From Clostridia bacterium (GTDB taxonomy: Bacteria; Bacillota; Clostridia; Christensenellales; Aristaeellaceae), in contig JAFXUZ010000040.1 in assembly GCA_017524725.1 (NCBI GenBank), positions 1 to 40,524 of the forward strand: a stretch of DNA of 40,524 nucleotides, read 5' to 3'. The stretch's first letter is position 1. The number at the start of each line of letters is the position of its first letter. Shown here piece after piece: positions 1 to 8,437 of this stretch. The notes beneath the pieces were generated by a model, which was not told where the DNA came from, ran no database searches, and saw only the letters and a program-made list of their open reading frames with translations. Both the position numbers and the translations under genes were made by a program.

Positions 1-2
1 GC

Positions 3-45
3 AAAAAAACAGAAGATTTACCTTCTGATAGTTGGTAAATCTTCT
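3..45 (-). terminator. Intrinsic terminator, leftward
   Basis: A perfect 12-bp inverted repeat (11-22 with 34-45, 11-nt loop) is followed on the minus strand by a run of seven U. On the plus strand the tail after the stem is only UGUUG, so leftward use is favoured. No leftward gene ends near it inside the window, so its transcript is unknown. A gene ending rightward from outside the window could use it weakly. Confidence 0.6.
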
Positions 46-195
46 TGTTGAAACCTATTTTTTGTGCTTTTTACACTCTATACTTCTGTTTTCTTCCTTC
101 TCATACTTCTTATCCCATTTCTCCCTCTGTCAAACTCGGGTGGCCATTGATCAGCCCGGTCCTGTCACATGTGGATTTCTCCTGACGCAAAGGTG
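46..195. other. AT-rich intergenic stretch, no gene seen
   Basis: Together with the promoter and leader up to 323 this makes a 278-nt gap before the first gene. The first 110 bases are pyrimidine-rich on the plus strand and clearly more AT-rich than the rest of the window. No ORF with a convincing ribosome binding site is visible on either strand. A TTGACA at 128-133 on the minus strand has no good -10 at the right distance. Confidence 0.4.
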
Positions 196-224
196 TTGGT
201 GAAGCCGGGAAAACCTGATATAAT
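196..224 (+). promoter_or_regulatory. SigA-type promoter of the ABC exporter pair
   Basis: TTGGTG (196-201), a 17-bp spacer and a perfect TATAAT (219-224) lie about 100 bp before the first ABC gene. The leader of roughly 90 nt shows no obvious riboswitch. Confidence 0.7.
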
Positions 225-323
225 GGACAGGTATCTTCCTGATGCCGCAGCCGAGCCGGGAGATCGGGATCCTTCCCTCGTCCGGCCCCCCGATCTTTCG
301 AGAAACCCATTCCGGAGGAAACC

Positions 324-2102
324 ATGAAGCAGGAGCTCAGACTTGCCTGGCGCTTTGTCCGCAGGCATCTTTTCCAGTATATCGCCGGCATCCTGTCCCT
401 GACGGTGGTGGATGCCCTCAACACCCGAATCCCCAGGCTGACAGGCCAGGTGACGGACAGCCTTGTCGCAGGCACAGCCGACGCGGCCATGGCGCTGCAC
501 GCCGCGCTCACTGTCCTCCTGTTCGGCACGCTCATTACCCTGGGGCGTTTCGGGTGGCGATACTTCCTGTTCGGCGCTTCGCGCTCCATTGAAAAAGAGA
601 TGCGCAACGAACTGTTCGCCCATCTGGAGACCCTGAGCACCCGTTATTACAACGCCCACAAGATCGGTGACCTGATGGCCCATTTTACCAACGACCTCCA
701 GAGCGTCCGCCAGCTTCTGGGAATGACCGTCATCACCACCTTCGATGCCTCCGTCATGCTGGCGCTGGTCCTTTATTCCATGCTGCGCTATGTAAGCGTT
801 AAGCTGACGCTGATCGCGGTGCTGCCGATGATCCTGATCATTTTCGGGGACATCTTCTTCGGCAAGGCAATGCACCGTCGGTTCCTTTTAAAGCAGGAGG
901 CTTTCGGCGAACTGACGGACCAGGCCAGGGAGGCGGTCACGGGCATTCGGGTCATCAAGGCCTTCGTCCAGGAGAAAAAGGAGCTTGCGGCCTTCTCCCG
1001 GACCAATATGAACAACATGGAAAAAAACATGGGCGTGGTACGTTTGGTGGCGCTGGTCTTTCCCCTGCTGCAGCTGGTCATCGGGATCTCGATCCTTCTT
1101 ACCCTGCTGTACGGCGGGTACCTTACCATTCTCGGAGAGATCACCACGGGCCAGTTTATCGCATTCAACAGCTATATCACCATGATCGTGTGGCCGATGA
1201 TCGCCGTCGGGGAATGCATCTCCTCCTTTTCCCAGGGCATGGCCGGGCTCAAACGGATCCGGGCCATCCTTTCCGAAAAGCCTGAGATCACCGACGGGCC
1301 GGAGTGTGACACAGGCATCGACGCCCTGCGGGGAGAGATCGACCTGAAGGGGCTCACCTTCACCTATCCCGAGGGCAGCGGGGAGGCGGTCCTCAGGAAC
1401 GTCAGCGTCCATGTGGACAAAGGCGCAACCCTTGCAATTATCGGGCGGACCGGCTGCGGCAAGAGCACCGTGTTCAGCCTGCTGGAAAGGCTGTATGATA
1501 CCGACCGGGCCGATATGGTGTGCCTGGACGGTCATCCGGTGAGGAACGTGCCGCTGAAGGTGCTGCACCGGGACATCGCCTGTGTCCCCCAGGATTCCTT
1601 CCTGTTTTCCGACACCGTGGAAAACAACATTTCCTTCGGCGTGGACGGCGCGGACCGGAGCGCCGTCGAGGATGCCGCCAAATCGGCATGTATCCACGAC
1701 AGCATCATGGAATTCCCGGAAAACTATTCCACCCGGGTCGGTGAGCGCGGAGTCACTGTTTCCGGCGGACAGAAACAGCGCATCGCCATCGCCCGCGCGC
1801 TTTTGAAGGACGCGCCGATCCTTCTTCTGGATGACTGCCTTTCGGCCGTGGATACCGACACCGAAAAGCAGATCCTGGAAAACCTGCGGCGCTTGAGGAA
1901 GGGACGGACCACCCTGATCATCGCCCATCGCCTTTCCTCCGTCCAGGATGCGGACCGCATCCTGGTGCTGGACGACGGGCGCGCCGCGGAATACGGCACT
2001 CACTCGCAGCTGATGGCACTGGGCGGGCTTTACCGTTCCCTGTGGGACAAACAGCAGCTTGAAAAACAGCTGCACGAGGAAGGAGATGACGGCAATGCCT
2101 AA
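324..2102 (+). CDS. ABC exporter half-transporter, degenerate ATP site subunit
   Basis: A 592-aa type IV ABC exporter half: six membrane helices in roughly residues 15-310, then a nucleotide-binding domain. Walker A (GRTGCGKS) is near 375, the signature VSGGQ near 477, and Walker B (LLLDDCLSAVD) near 500. The residue after Walker B is Asp, not the catalytic Glu. This is the hallmark of the degenerate subunit of heterodimeric exporters such as TM287/288, BmrCD and LmrCD. The ATG at 324 has GGAGG at 314-318. It is translationally coupled to the next gene, whose start lies inside its last codons. The likely role is ATP-driven export of a drug, lipid or peptide across the cytoplasmic membrane. 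The substrate cannot be told from sequence, and no regulator gene adjoins it. Confidence 0.93.
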   Translation: MKQELRLAWRFVRRHLFQYIAGILSLTVVDALNTRIPRLTGQVTDSLVAGTADAAMALHAALTVLLFGTLITLGRFGWRYFLFGASRSIEKEMRNELFAHLETLSTRYYNAHKIGDLMAHFTNDLQSVRQLLGMTVITTFDASVMLALVLYSMLRYVSVKLTLIAVLPMILIIFGDIFFGKAMHRRFLLKQEAFGELTDQAREAVTGIRVIKAFVQEKKELAAFSRTNMNNMEKNMGVVRLVALVFPLLQLVIGISILLTLLYGGYLTILGEITTGQFIAFNSYITMIVWPMIAVGECISSFSQGMAGLKRIRAILSEKPEITDGPECDTGIDALRGEIDLKGLTFTYPEGSGEAVLRNVSVHVDKGATLAIIGRTGCGKSTVFSLLERLYDTDRADMVCLDGHPVRNVPLKVLHRDIACVPQDSFLFSDTVENNISFGVDGADRSAVEDAAKSACIHDSIMEFPENYSTRVGERGVTVSGGQKQRIAIARALLKDAPILLLDDCLSAVDTDTEKQILENLRRLRKGRTTLIIAHRLSSVQDADRILVLDDGRAAEYGTHSQLMALGGLYRSLWDKQQLEKQLHEEGDDGNA

Positions 2103-3912
2103 AAAACATCTCTCATCCCCCCTGCCCGAGGAGGACGGAACGCAGGACGTCCGTTTTTCCGGCTCCGCGATAAAGCGGCTGTTCGGCATGATGCTGCCCC
2201 ACAAAAAAGTCCTTCTGCTGTGCGCTTTGCTGCTGCTGGTCATCACCGTACTGGACCTGTACCGGCCTATCCTGATCGGCGACGCCATCGACCGCTTCAT
2301 CACCGGCCCTTACAGGCCCGGCGAGGAAAAGGAAATGCGCTTCCTTGGCGTGGTGAAGGCCGGCGCAGTCTATATCGTAATCCTTGTCGCCCTGTTCTTC
2401 TTCACCCGCTGGCAGCGGCTGATGCTGCAAAAAACCGGGCAGCAGATCATCTATGACCTCCGCAACCGGCTGTTTGAACACGCGGAGGGCCTGGACCTGA
2501 AATATTTCGACGTGACCCCCGTAGGCAAGACCGTCACCCGCATCACCAACGACGCGGAATCCATCAATGAGGTCTATTCCAACATTCTCGCAGGCCTGCT
2601 CCTGAATTCCGTCAAGGTCGCCGCCCTGGCAGTGATCATGCTCATCCTGAACGCGCGCATGGCCCTGTATTCCTTCCTGCTGGTTCCCCTGGCGGCATTT
2701 TTGACCGTGATGTTCCGCAAGCTTTCCAAAAAAGCTTTCCGGATCACCAAGACCCGGGTCACCGCCCTCAACACTTTCCTGTCCGAACACCTTTCGGGGA
2801 TGAAACTGATCCGGGTCTTCGGGCGTGAAAAGGCAAAATACGATGAATTCTGCGATAAAAGCGAAGACCTGTACCGCGCCAATTTCCGGGAAGTCCTGGT
2901 TGGCGCCCTCTTCCGCCCGGGCACATACCTGGTGTCCGCAGCCGCGCTGGCGCTGATCCTTTATCTGGGCTCTGTCAGCGTGCTGGACGGCACGGTGTCC
3001 ATCGGGACGATGTATATTTTCCTGCAGTACATCAATTCCCTATTCGCCCCCATCCAGGAACTGGCGGAACAGTTTTCCACCCTGCAGAGCGCCGTAGCGT
3101 CGGCGGAAAAGATCTTTACCCTCCTTGATACCCCCGCCTCAGTGGTCGACCGCCCGGGGTGCGTGTCCTCCCCCCGCCTGAAGGGACGCATCGAATTTGA
3201 TCATGTCTGGTTTGCCTACAGCGGGGAGGATTACGTCCTGAAGGACGTGTCCTTCACCATCGAGCCCGGACAGAAGGTGGCTTTCGTCGGCGCCACAGGC
3301 GCCGGCAAAAGCAGCATCCTGAGCCTGATCGGACGCTATTACGACATTCAGAAGGGCAGTATCCGGATCGACGGGATCGATATCCGGGACCTGAAGCTGA
3401 GCGACCTGCGCGCCTCCATCGGCCAGGTGCAGCAGGACGTCTTCCTGTTTACCGGCGACATCGCCTCCAACATCCGCCTGCGGAACGAAGAGATATCCGA
3501 TGAAGCGGTCCGGGCTGCCGCGGAACACGTCAATGCCGCCAGGTTCATCGAACGCCTTCCGAAAGGCTATCACGAAAAAGTGTCCGAGGGCGGAGCCACC
3601 TTCTCGTCCGGACAGAGGCAGTTGATCTCCTTCGCCCGGACCCTGGCTGCCGATCCCTCCATCCTGGTGCTTGACGAGGCTACCTCCAATATCGATACCG
3701 AGACTGAGATATGGATCCGCGAGGCCATCGAGCGCCTGATGCAGGGGCGTACCACCATCATGGTAGCCCATCGCCTGTCCACTGTCCAGAACGCGGACCG
3801 CATCATCGTGATCCATCACGGACGGATCCGCGAAAGCGGCACCCACCAGGAACTGCTGGAAAAGAACGGGATCTATAAAAAGCTGTACCTCCTGCAGGTG
3901 TCCAAAGAATAA
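2095..3912 (+). CDS. ABC exporter half-transporter, catalytic subunit
   Basis: A 605-aa partner of the preceding gene with the same membrane-ATPase layout. Walker A (GATGAGKS) is near 400 and Walker B is canonical (ILVLDEATSNID) near 522, with the catalytic Glu present. The signature is altered to FSSGQ near 502. In heterodimers the degenerate ATP site combines the Walker motifs of one subunit with the signature of the other. The Asp in the first gene and the altered signature here therefore fit together as one weak site, leaving one full site. I chose the ATG at 2095 because AGGAAGGAG (2077-2085) lies 9 nt upstream; in-frame starts at 2059 and 2086 are badly placed. It overlaps the first gene by 8 bp, indicating co-translation. 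Confidence 0.93.
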   Translation: MPKKHLSSPLPEEDGTQDVRFSGSAIKRLFGMMLPHKKVLLLCALLLLVITVLDLYRPILIGDAIDRFITGPYRPGEEKEMRFLGVVKAGAVYIVILVALFFFTRWQRLMLQKTGQQIIYDLRNRLFEHAEGLDLKYFDVTPVGKTVTRITNDAESINEVYSNILAGLLLNSVKVAALAVIMLILNARMALYSFLLVPLAAFLTVMFRKLSKKAFRITKTRVTALNTFLSEHLSGMKLIRVFGREKAKYDEFCDKSEDLYRANFREVLVGALFRPGTYLVSAAALALILYLGSVSVLDGTVSIGTMYIFLQYINSLFAPIQELAEQFSTLQSAVASAEKIFTLLDTPASVVDRPGCVSSPRLKGRIEFDHVWFAYSGEDYVLKDVSFTIEPGQKVAFVGATGAGKSSILSLIGRYYDIQKGSIRIDGIDIRDLKLSDLRASIGQVQQDVFLFTGDIASNIRLRNEEISDEAVRAAAEHVNAARFIERLPKGYHEKVSEGGATFSSGQRQLISFARTLAADPSILVLDEATSNIDTETEIWIREAIERLMQGRTTIMVAHRLSTVQNADRIIVIHHGRIRESGTHQELLEKNGIYKKLYLLQVSKE

Positions 3913-3918
3913 CGCACA

Positions 3919-3980
3919 GCAAAAAACACCGTGCCTGTGATCATCACGTATTGTGATCCGGCACGGTGCTTTTTTTGCTT
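3919..3980. terminator. Bidirectional intrinsic terminator
   Basis: Stem CACCGTGCC (3927-3935) pairs with GGCACGGTG (3960-3968). It is extended by an A-run on the left and a T-run on the right, giving a U-tract in both directions. It sits between the converging ABC gene and sugar isomerase gene and can serve both. Confidence 0.85.
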
Positions 3981-3997
3981 TATCAGCCCTGCCCCGA

Positions 3998-4852
3998 TCA
4001 GGCCAGGGCCTGTTCGTTATAGGCTCCGTCCACAAAGATCCGGGCGTTTTCGGCGTTCTCTGGAACGGTGTTTTCAAGGGTCATCTGGATGCCCGGCTTG
4101 ACATGTGCGGCGAAGCGCAGGATGGCAGAGAAGTCCATTTCCCCGGTCCCCGCGGCGACGCTGTCCATTTTGCCGTCCTCCCGGAGGATATAATCCTTGA
4201 TATGGATGATATCGATATCCTTCCCGAGGAGCTCGATCGCCTCTGCGATCACCTCATCCCTGCGGCTGAGGTTGTCGGGATGCAGCAGGTTGACGGGGTC
4301 GAAAATGATCCGCAGATTGGGCGAAGCCACCGCGTCCAGTACGCGCCTGGCCCTTTTCGGGGTGGAAACGATGTGGGTATACACCGGTTCGATGGCAAGG
4401 AGCGCGCCGAGTTTTTCGGCGGCTTTGACCACCGGTTCCACCCTGCGGATGAACATCTCCAGGGCTTCATCGGTGTGGCTGTGCTCCGGGTCGTAGCGGT
4501 AGGCGGTGTTGGGATTGCCGGTCTCGGTCCCCACCACGCCGGCGGAGATCTGCGGAGCCAGGCGCAGGTGGGCGACGTATTTTTCCAGGGTCCGGGCGTA
4601 TTCGCTTTCGTCGGGAGTGCACAGGTTCAGGTAGCATCCGAGCACCGCGATGTCCAGGCCCTGCATGGACGAACGCACATGGGCCGCCAGGCCGGGAGTG
4701 AACACCATGGCGTCCATAAAACCGGAACCCAGCACCTTGCTCAGCGCCAGGTGTACGCATCTGAAGCCCTGGGATGCAGCGGAGGCTGCGCGTTCCGACA
4801 GCGTACCCGGCCTGCTGTCATGAAGCCTCAGGCCGATGTTTGCCTTGATCAT
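3998..4852 (-). CDS. TIM-barrel sugar isomerase/epimerase
   Basis: A 284-aa member of the AP-endonuclease-2-like xylose isomerase family (PF01261 type). Likely divalent-metal ligands are visible along the barrel: Glu in LAIEPVYTH, Asp in IIFDPVN, His in IIHIKD and Glu in TLENT, the usual spacing for this family. Such enzymes interconvert keto-sugars or inositol derivatives, and the precise substrate cannot be read from sequence. It is the last gene of kduI-kduD-isomerase, 11 nt after kduD, so a role in uronate or related sugar catabolism is likely. A GTG at 4861 could extend it by three residues, but its spacing to GAGGG is too short, so I prefer the ATG at 4852. Confidence 0.85.
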   Translation of the reverse strand: MIKANIGLRLHDSRPGTLSERAASAASQGFRCVHLALSKVLGSGFMDAMVFTPGLAAHVRSSMQGLDIAVLGCYLNLCTPDESEYARTLEKYVAHLRLAPQISAGVVGTETGNPNTAYRYDPEHSHTDEALEMFIRRVEPVVKAAEKLGALLAIEPVYTHIVSTPKRARRVLDAVASPNLRIIFDPVNLLHPDNLSRRDEVIAEAIELLGKDIDIIHIKDYILREDGKMDSVAAGTGEMDFSAILRFAAHVKPGIQMTLENTVPENAENARIFVDGAYNEQALA

Positions 4853-4863
4853 GGCCTTCACCC

Positions 4864-5664
4864 TCAGGAGGGCTGCTTGCCGATATAGGCAAGGATACCG
4901 CCGTCCACATACAGGATATGGCCGTTGACGAAATTGGAGGCGTCACTGGCCAGGAACACCGCGGGGCCCTGCAGGTCCTCGGGATTGCCCCAGCGGGCCG
5001 CAGGGGTCTTCGACACGATGAACTGGTCGAAGGGATGGCGGCTGCCGTCCGGCTGGCGCTCGCGCAGGGGAGCGGTCTGGGGGGTGGCGATATAGCCGGG
5101 GCCGATGCCGTTGCACTGGATATTGGCCTCACCGTATTCAGAGCAGATGTTCCTGGTCAGCATCTTCAATCCGCCCTTGGCCGCCGCGTAGGCGCTGACA
5201 GTCTCACGGCCGAGTTCGCTCATCATGGAGCAGATGTTGATGATCTTGCCATGTCCTTTTTTGATCATGCCGGGAAGCACGGCCTTGGACACGATGAACG
5301 GCGCGTTCAGGTCCACGTCGATGACCTTGCGGAAATCGGCCGCGCTCATTTCCAGCATCGGGATGCGGCGGATGATGCCGGCGTTGTTTACCAGGATATC
5401 AATGACGCCCACGTCTTCGTTGATCTTTTTGACGGTCTCGGCGACGGCGTCCTCGTTTGTCACGTCGCATACATAACCGTATGCCTTGATGCCCTTTTCT
5501 TCATAGGCCTTCAGGCCGCGGTCCACCAGTTCCTGGTTGATGTCGTTGAAGACGATGGTCGCGCCTGCCGCATGGTACGCTTCGGCGATCGCAAAGCCGA
5601 TGCCGTAGCTGGCGCCGGTGATCCACGCGATCTTGCCCTCAAGGCTGAAATCCTTCATGTTCAT
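4864..5664 (-). CDS. kduD: 2-deoxy-D-gluconate 3-dehydrogenase (KduD-like SDR)
   Basis: A 266-aa classical short-chain dehydrogenase. The cofactor motif TGASYGIG starts at 16, NNAG is at 93-96, the catalytic Ser is 146, and the Tyr-x3-Lys pair is Y159/K163. In the unsaturated-uronate pathway KduD reduces 2,5-diketo-3-deoxygluconate to 2-keto-3-deoxygluconate with NAD(P)H in the cytoplasm. Some close relatives are named gluconate 5-dehydrogenase. The neighbouring kduI is what favours KduD. The ATG at 5664 has AGGGAG about 8 nt upstream. The gene lies 53 nt after kduI in the same direction and shares its promoter. Confidence 0.88.
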   Translation of the reverse strand: MNMKDFSLEGKIAWITGASYGIGFAIAEAYHAAGATIVFNDINQELVDRGLKAYEEKGIKAYGYVCDVTNEDAVAETVKKINEDVGVIDILVNNAGIIRRIPMLEMSAADFRKVIDVDLNAPFIVSKAVLPGMIKKGHGKIINICSMMSELGRETVSAYAAAKGGLKMLTRNICSEYGEANIQCNGIGPGYIATPQTAPLRERQPDGSRHPFDQFIVSKTPAARWGNPEDLQGPAVFLASDASNFVNGHILYVDGGILAYIGKQPS

Positions 5665-5717
5665 AGTTGATCGCTCCCTTCGTATTTGGTCGTATTTGCC
5701 CTGCGCCGAAGCCGTTT

Positions 5718-6560
5718 TCAGCGCAGCTGGGTGGTCGGGATGTTGTCCATGTCGTCAAAAGCCTGGTTTTCGCCGCCCATGGCCCAGATAAAGGTGTAAT
5801 TGCTGGTGCCCGCACCGGCGTGGATGGACCAGGAGGGAGAGATCACCGCCTGCTCGTTCTGCATGACGATGTGGCGCGTCTCCTGCCCTTCGCCCATCAT
5901 ATGGAACACAACGTTGTCCTTGGGGATATCGAAGTAGAAATAGATCTCCATCCGCCTTTCGTGGGTATGGGCGGGCATGGTGTTCCATACGCTGCCGCTG
6001 TCCAGCACCGTCATGCCCATGGAAAGCTGGCAGGTCCTGAGAACGTCGGGGTGAATGAACTGGTTGATGGTCCGCTTATTGCTGGTCTCCGCCGCGCCGC
6101 AGGGCCTCTTGGCCGCGTCGGCAATGCGGATGAGCCTGGTCTCGTAGCTGGTGTGGGCCGGGGCGGAAACGATATAATACTTGGCGGGGTTCCCTCCGCA
6201 GTCCGAGGAGAAGGTCACTTCCCGGGCGCCGCGGGTGATGTACAGGCAGTCCTTGGTCCCCAGGGCATATTCGGTGCCGTCCACAGTCACCCTGCCGGGG
6301 CCGCCCACGTTGAACATGCCCAGTTCCCGGCGCTCAAGGAAATATTCGGTACCGAAATTATGCCATATATCGATGCCCTTGTCCAGGGGTACGCACTCCT
6401 CCACCGGCATGATCCCCAGGGTCACCATCCTGTCCACATGGCTGTAGACCGCGGTCACCTGGTCCTTGATGAAAAGATTTTCGATCAGGAACTCCTTCCT
6501 GGTCTCTTCGGTGGTGTAGCGTTTGAAATCCTTTTGGTTGCAGGAATACCTTATATCCAT
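5718..6560 (-). CDS. kduI: 5-dehydro-4-deoxy-D-glucuronate isomerase
   Basis: A 280-aa protein, the usual length for KduI, a cupin-fold zinc enzyme. It converts 4-deoxy-L-threo-5-hexosulose uronate to 2,5-diketo-3-deoxygluconate during breakdown of pectin or glycosaminoglycan oligomers. The zinc ligand set is intact: H198 and H200 in PAHTHERRME, E205, and H247 in SIHAGAG. These match the E. coli enzyme with an offset of two. The start ATG has CGGAGG upstream. It heads a leftward operon with kduD and the sugar isomerase, driven by a promoter buried in the end of the upstream membrane-protein gene. Confidence 0.96.
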   Translation of the reverse strand: MDIRYSCNQKDFKRYTTEETRKEFLIENLFIKDQVTAVYSHVDRMVTLGIMPVEECVPLDKGIDIWHNFGTEYFLERRELGMFNVGGPGRVTVDGTEYALGTKDCLYITRGAREVTFSSDCGGNPAKYYIVSAPAHTSYETRLIRIADAAKRPCGAAETSNKRTINQFIHPDVLRTCQLSMGMTVLDSGSVWNTMPAHTHERRMEIYFYFDIPKDNVVFHMMGEGQETRHIVMQNEQAVISPSWSIHAGAGTSNYTFIWAMGGENQAFDDMDNIPTTQLR

Positions 6561-6593
6561 TATGGCACCTCCGTCGGCATGGTTTATATGTCT

Positions 6594-6622
6594 ATTTTAA
6601 TCCCTTTTGCGTTATGTGTCAA
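6594..6622 (-). promoter_or_regulatory. kduI promoter with uronate-shared block
   Basis: TTGACA (6617-6622), a 17-bp spacer and TAAAAT (6594-6599) on the minus strand. The TTGACA lies across the last codons of the O-antigen-ligase-like gene. The -10 and following six bases read TAAAATAGACAT (6588-6599), identical to the block at the uxaA promoter, and both are followed by ATAAACC (here 6581-6587). Confidence 0.8.
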
Positions 6623-8168
6623 CGGATACTGAAGCCTGAACACCCTCCTGCGGGTCAGTGGTTTCTGTGTTTTCAAGGGCCGCGGAGGCTTTCCAGGGCA
6701 GGGAAGGATTTCCAAGATCCCTGCTCCTTCGGCTGCACCATCCGCACATCAGGAAAAAGAAGCAGCCGGTCATAAAGCCGTACCCCATCAGCATGGCCTC
6801 GGGCAGGTTGCCGACCACAAGGCTGAGGATCAGCACCGGAATAAACCTCTCCATAAGCGTCACCCTGCCACGGTCCGCCAGGGCGATCCTGACACACCGG
6901 ATCGCCATCAATACGGAAAAAGCGATGTATGCCAGCAGGGCCGGGATACCCATGGACGCACCGACCTCCAGGTACTGGTTGTGGGTGTACATATCCCTGT
7001 CGCACAGGGTATTGATCACCGGAGGAACACCGGCAAAGGTATACCCGAACATGGCGTTCCTGAAGGTGCTCTGGGTCCCGTTGTTTCCGAAGATCGCCCT
7101 GACAGCTGCCTTCCATATCCTGACCCGATCTAAAAATGTGTAGTTGTTGCTCATATCCTTCATGGTATCGGGGGAAGCGCCTGTGCAGACCTGATAGAGC
7201 CGGAAGATCCATATCCTGGACATCCACAGAAGGAGCATGACCGCAGCGCCGCAGAGCGAAGCGATCAAAAGCCTGTGACGGAAGGAGCCTTTTCCCCCGC
7301 GTTCCATCAGGTATAACACGAGCATCAGCCCGCCGGCCAGGGCCCCCACCGCAAGGCCTGTGGTCGACTGGGTCAGGCACTGGATCACCCAATGGACGAT
7401 AAAAGCGAGCACGTACAGCGCTTTTTCCCATTTCCGGGAAGCCCACAGCATCATCACCGGACAGAGGAACGCAGTAAATGAAGCGTAGGCAGCCACTGTA
7501 TTCCTGTTGCTGTTGATCACAAGATGTTTCCCCTTATTCATGAGCACAGGGCCATCGGGCAGCTGGATCACATTGGAATGGAAAACGTTCCATATGACAA
7601 CGATCATCAGCGCCGTGATCACCGTCATCATCAGGCGGAGGCAGGACTGCAGAACATTTTCGAGTTCCTTTCCCTCAAAGAAAAACGCCATCGGGAAAAA
7701 GACCAGGATGGATACGGCCATGTCCTCCATGGCGTACTGGTTGGCTGCCACCCAGTCCCCCTTGTAGGCGGTCTCCATGGAGATGCAGGAGACGATCCCC
7801 CATATAAGGATCCCAAGAAGGATACCGTGTTCCACACATAACTTTCTTTTCAGAAGTCCTCCCAGCCTCGACAGTACCGTGCCCCCGCCCATGGACATTT
7901 TCAGCACTGCGCATACCGCCAGGCCAACGGCCCAGAAAAAAATTAAAGCGTATTCCACCTGCCGGGCATTGGGCATCAGCGACTTGTCGTAGTGGATCAG
8001 ATAATCCATCACGACACGGATGACAAAGATCGCCGCCGCCGCCAGGCAGGTCAGGGGCTTTACGAATGCGAGCAGGGCCTTCCTTCGCGCCCCGTTTTCC
8101 CCGATCACATTCTTATCGGCCGCAGCGCGGTCCATATCCGTTTTCGTTTCCGATCGAAGCTTTTTCAA
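6612..8168 (-). CDS. O-antigen ligase/polymerase-like membrane protein
   Basis: A 518-aa polytopic membrane protein with about ten or more hydrophobic helices. It carries the pattern YTHNQYLEVGASMGIPALLAY typical of the Wzy_C/WaaL O-antigen ligase family. Gram-positive members usually polymerise or attach capsular or wall polysaccharides, so the WaaL name describes the family only. The start is TTG at 8168 with GGGAGGG about 8 nt upstream; the next ATG (8135) has no comparable site. It sits alone between the two uronate arms with its own promoter. Its 3' end contains the kduI promoter, so read-through into kduI is possible. A link to uronate-containing surface glycans is only a guess. Confidence 0.82.
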   Translation of the reverse strand: MKKLRSETKTDMDRAAADKNVIGENGARRKALLAFVKPLTCLAAAAIFVIRVVMDYLIHYDKSLMPNARQVEYALIFFWAVGLAVCAVLKMSMGGGTVLSRLGGLLKRKLCVEHGILLGILIWGIVSCISMETAYKGDWVAANQYAMEDMAVSILVFFPMAFFFEGKELENVLQSCLRLMMTVITALMIVVIWNVFHSNVIQLPDGPVLMNKGKHLVINSNRNTVAAYASFTAFLCPVMMLWASRKWEKALYVLAFIVHWVIQCLTQSTTGLAVGALAGGLMLVLYLMERGGKGSFRHRLLIASLCGAAVMLLLWMSRIWIFRLYQVCTGASPDTMKDMSNNYTFLDRVRIWKAAVRAIFGNNGTQSTFRNAMFGYTFAGVPPVINTLCDRDMYTHNQYLEVGASMGIPALLAYIAFSVLMAIRCVRIALADRGRVTLMERFIPVLILSLVVGNLPEAMLMGYGFMTGCFFFLMCGWCSRRSRDLGNPSLPWKASAALENTETTDPQEGVQASVSVDT

Positions 8169-8216
8169 CCCGTTCCCTCCCGAAACCGGCCCAAAGGACC
8201 GGGAACTGCTCCTGAT

Positions 8217-8245
8217 ATTATACCCTTAATCCGAAGGGGAATCAA
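8217..8245 (-). promoter_or_regulatory. Promoter of O-antigen-ligase-like gene
   Basis: Minus strand TTGATT (8240-8245), a 17-bp spacer and a perfect TATAAT (8217-8222), about 50 bp before the TTG start. Between it and the uxaA promoter lies an 8-bp inverted repeat (CCTTCCCG 8311-8318 with 8330-8337) that may be an operator. Confidence 0.7.
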
Positions 8246-8369
8246 GCATTCAGGAACGTCTGTGCGGCAAAGCTTCCCACCGCCGTGCCCCGCCCGTCAT
8301 TCAGCGCCGCCCTTCCCGCACGGTTTTCACGGGAAGGTCCTATTTTGTGAAGCCCCGGGCTCAGAGTTG

Positions 8370-8398
8370 TTGACGCCGGTCAAAATTTAGCGTAAAAT
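8370..8398 (+). promoter_or_regulatory. uxaA promoter with uronate-shared block
   Basis: TTGACG (8370-8375), a 17-bp spacer and TAAAAT (8393-8398). The block TAAAATAGACAT (8393-8404) is identical to that at kduI, and ATAAACC follows at 8410-8416. GGAGG at 8427-8431 precedes the uxaA ATG by 6 nt, giving a leader of about 35 nt. Confidence 0.8.
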
Positions 8399-8437
8399 AG
8401 ACATTGTGAATAAACCGGCTGAATATGGAGGTGCTCC

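Noticed and set aside
110..875. Minus-strand ORFs at the left end that could explain the leftward terminator
   Set aside because: They lie largely opposite the ABC gene, and their translations are Arg/Gln-rich shadows without family motifs.
3953..4888. 311-aa plus-strand ORF opposite the sugar isomerase
   Set aside because: It begins inside the bidirectional terminator and mirrors a recognised family.
8311..8337. Inverted repeat as a terminator
   Set aside because: No T-run on either side; at most an operator upstream of the uxaA promoter.
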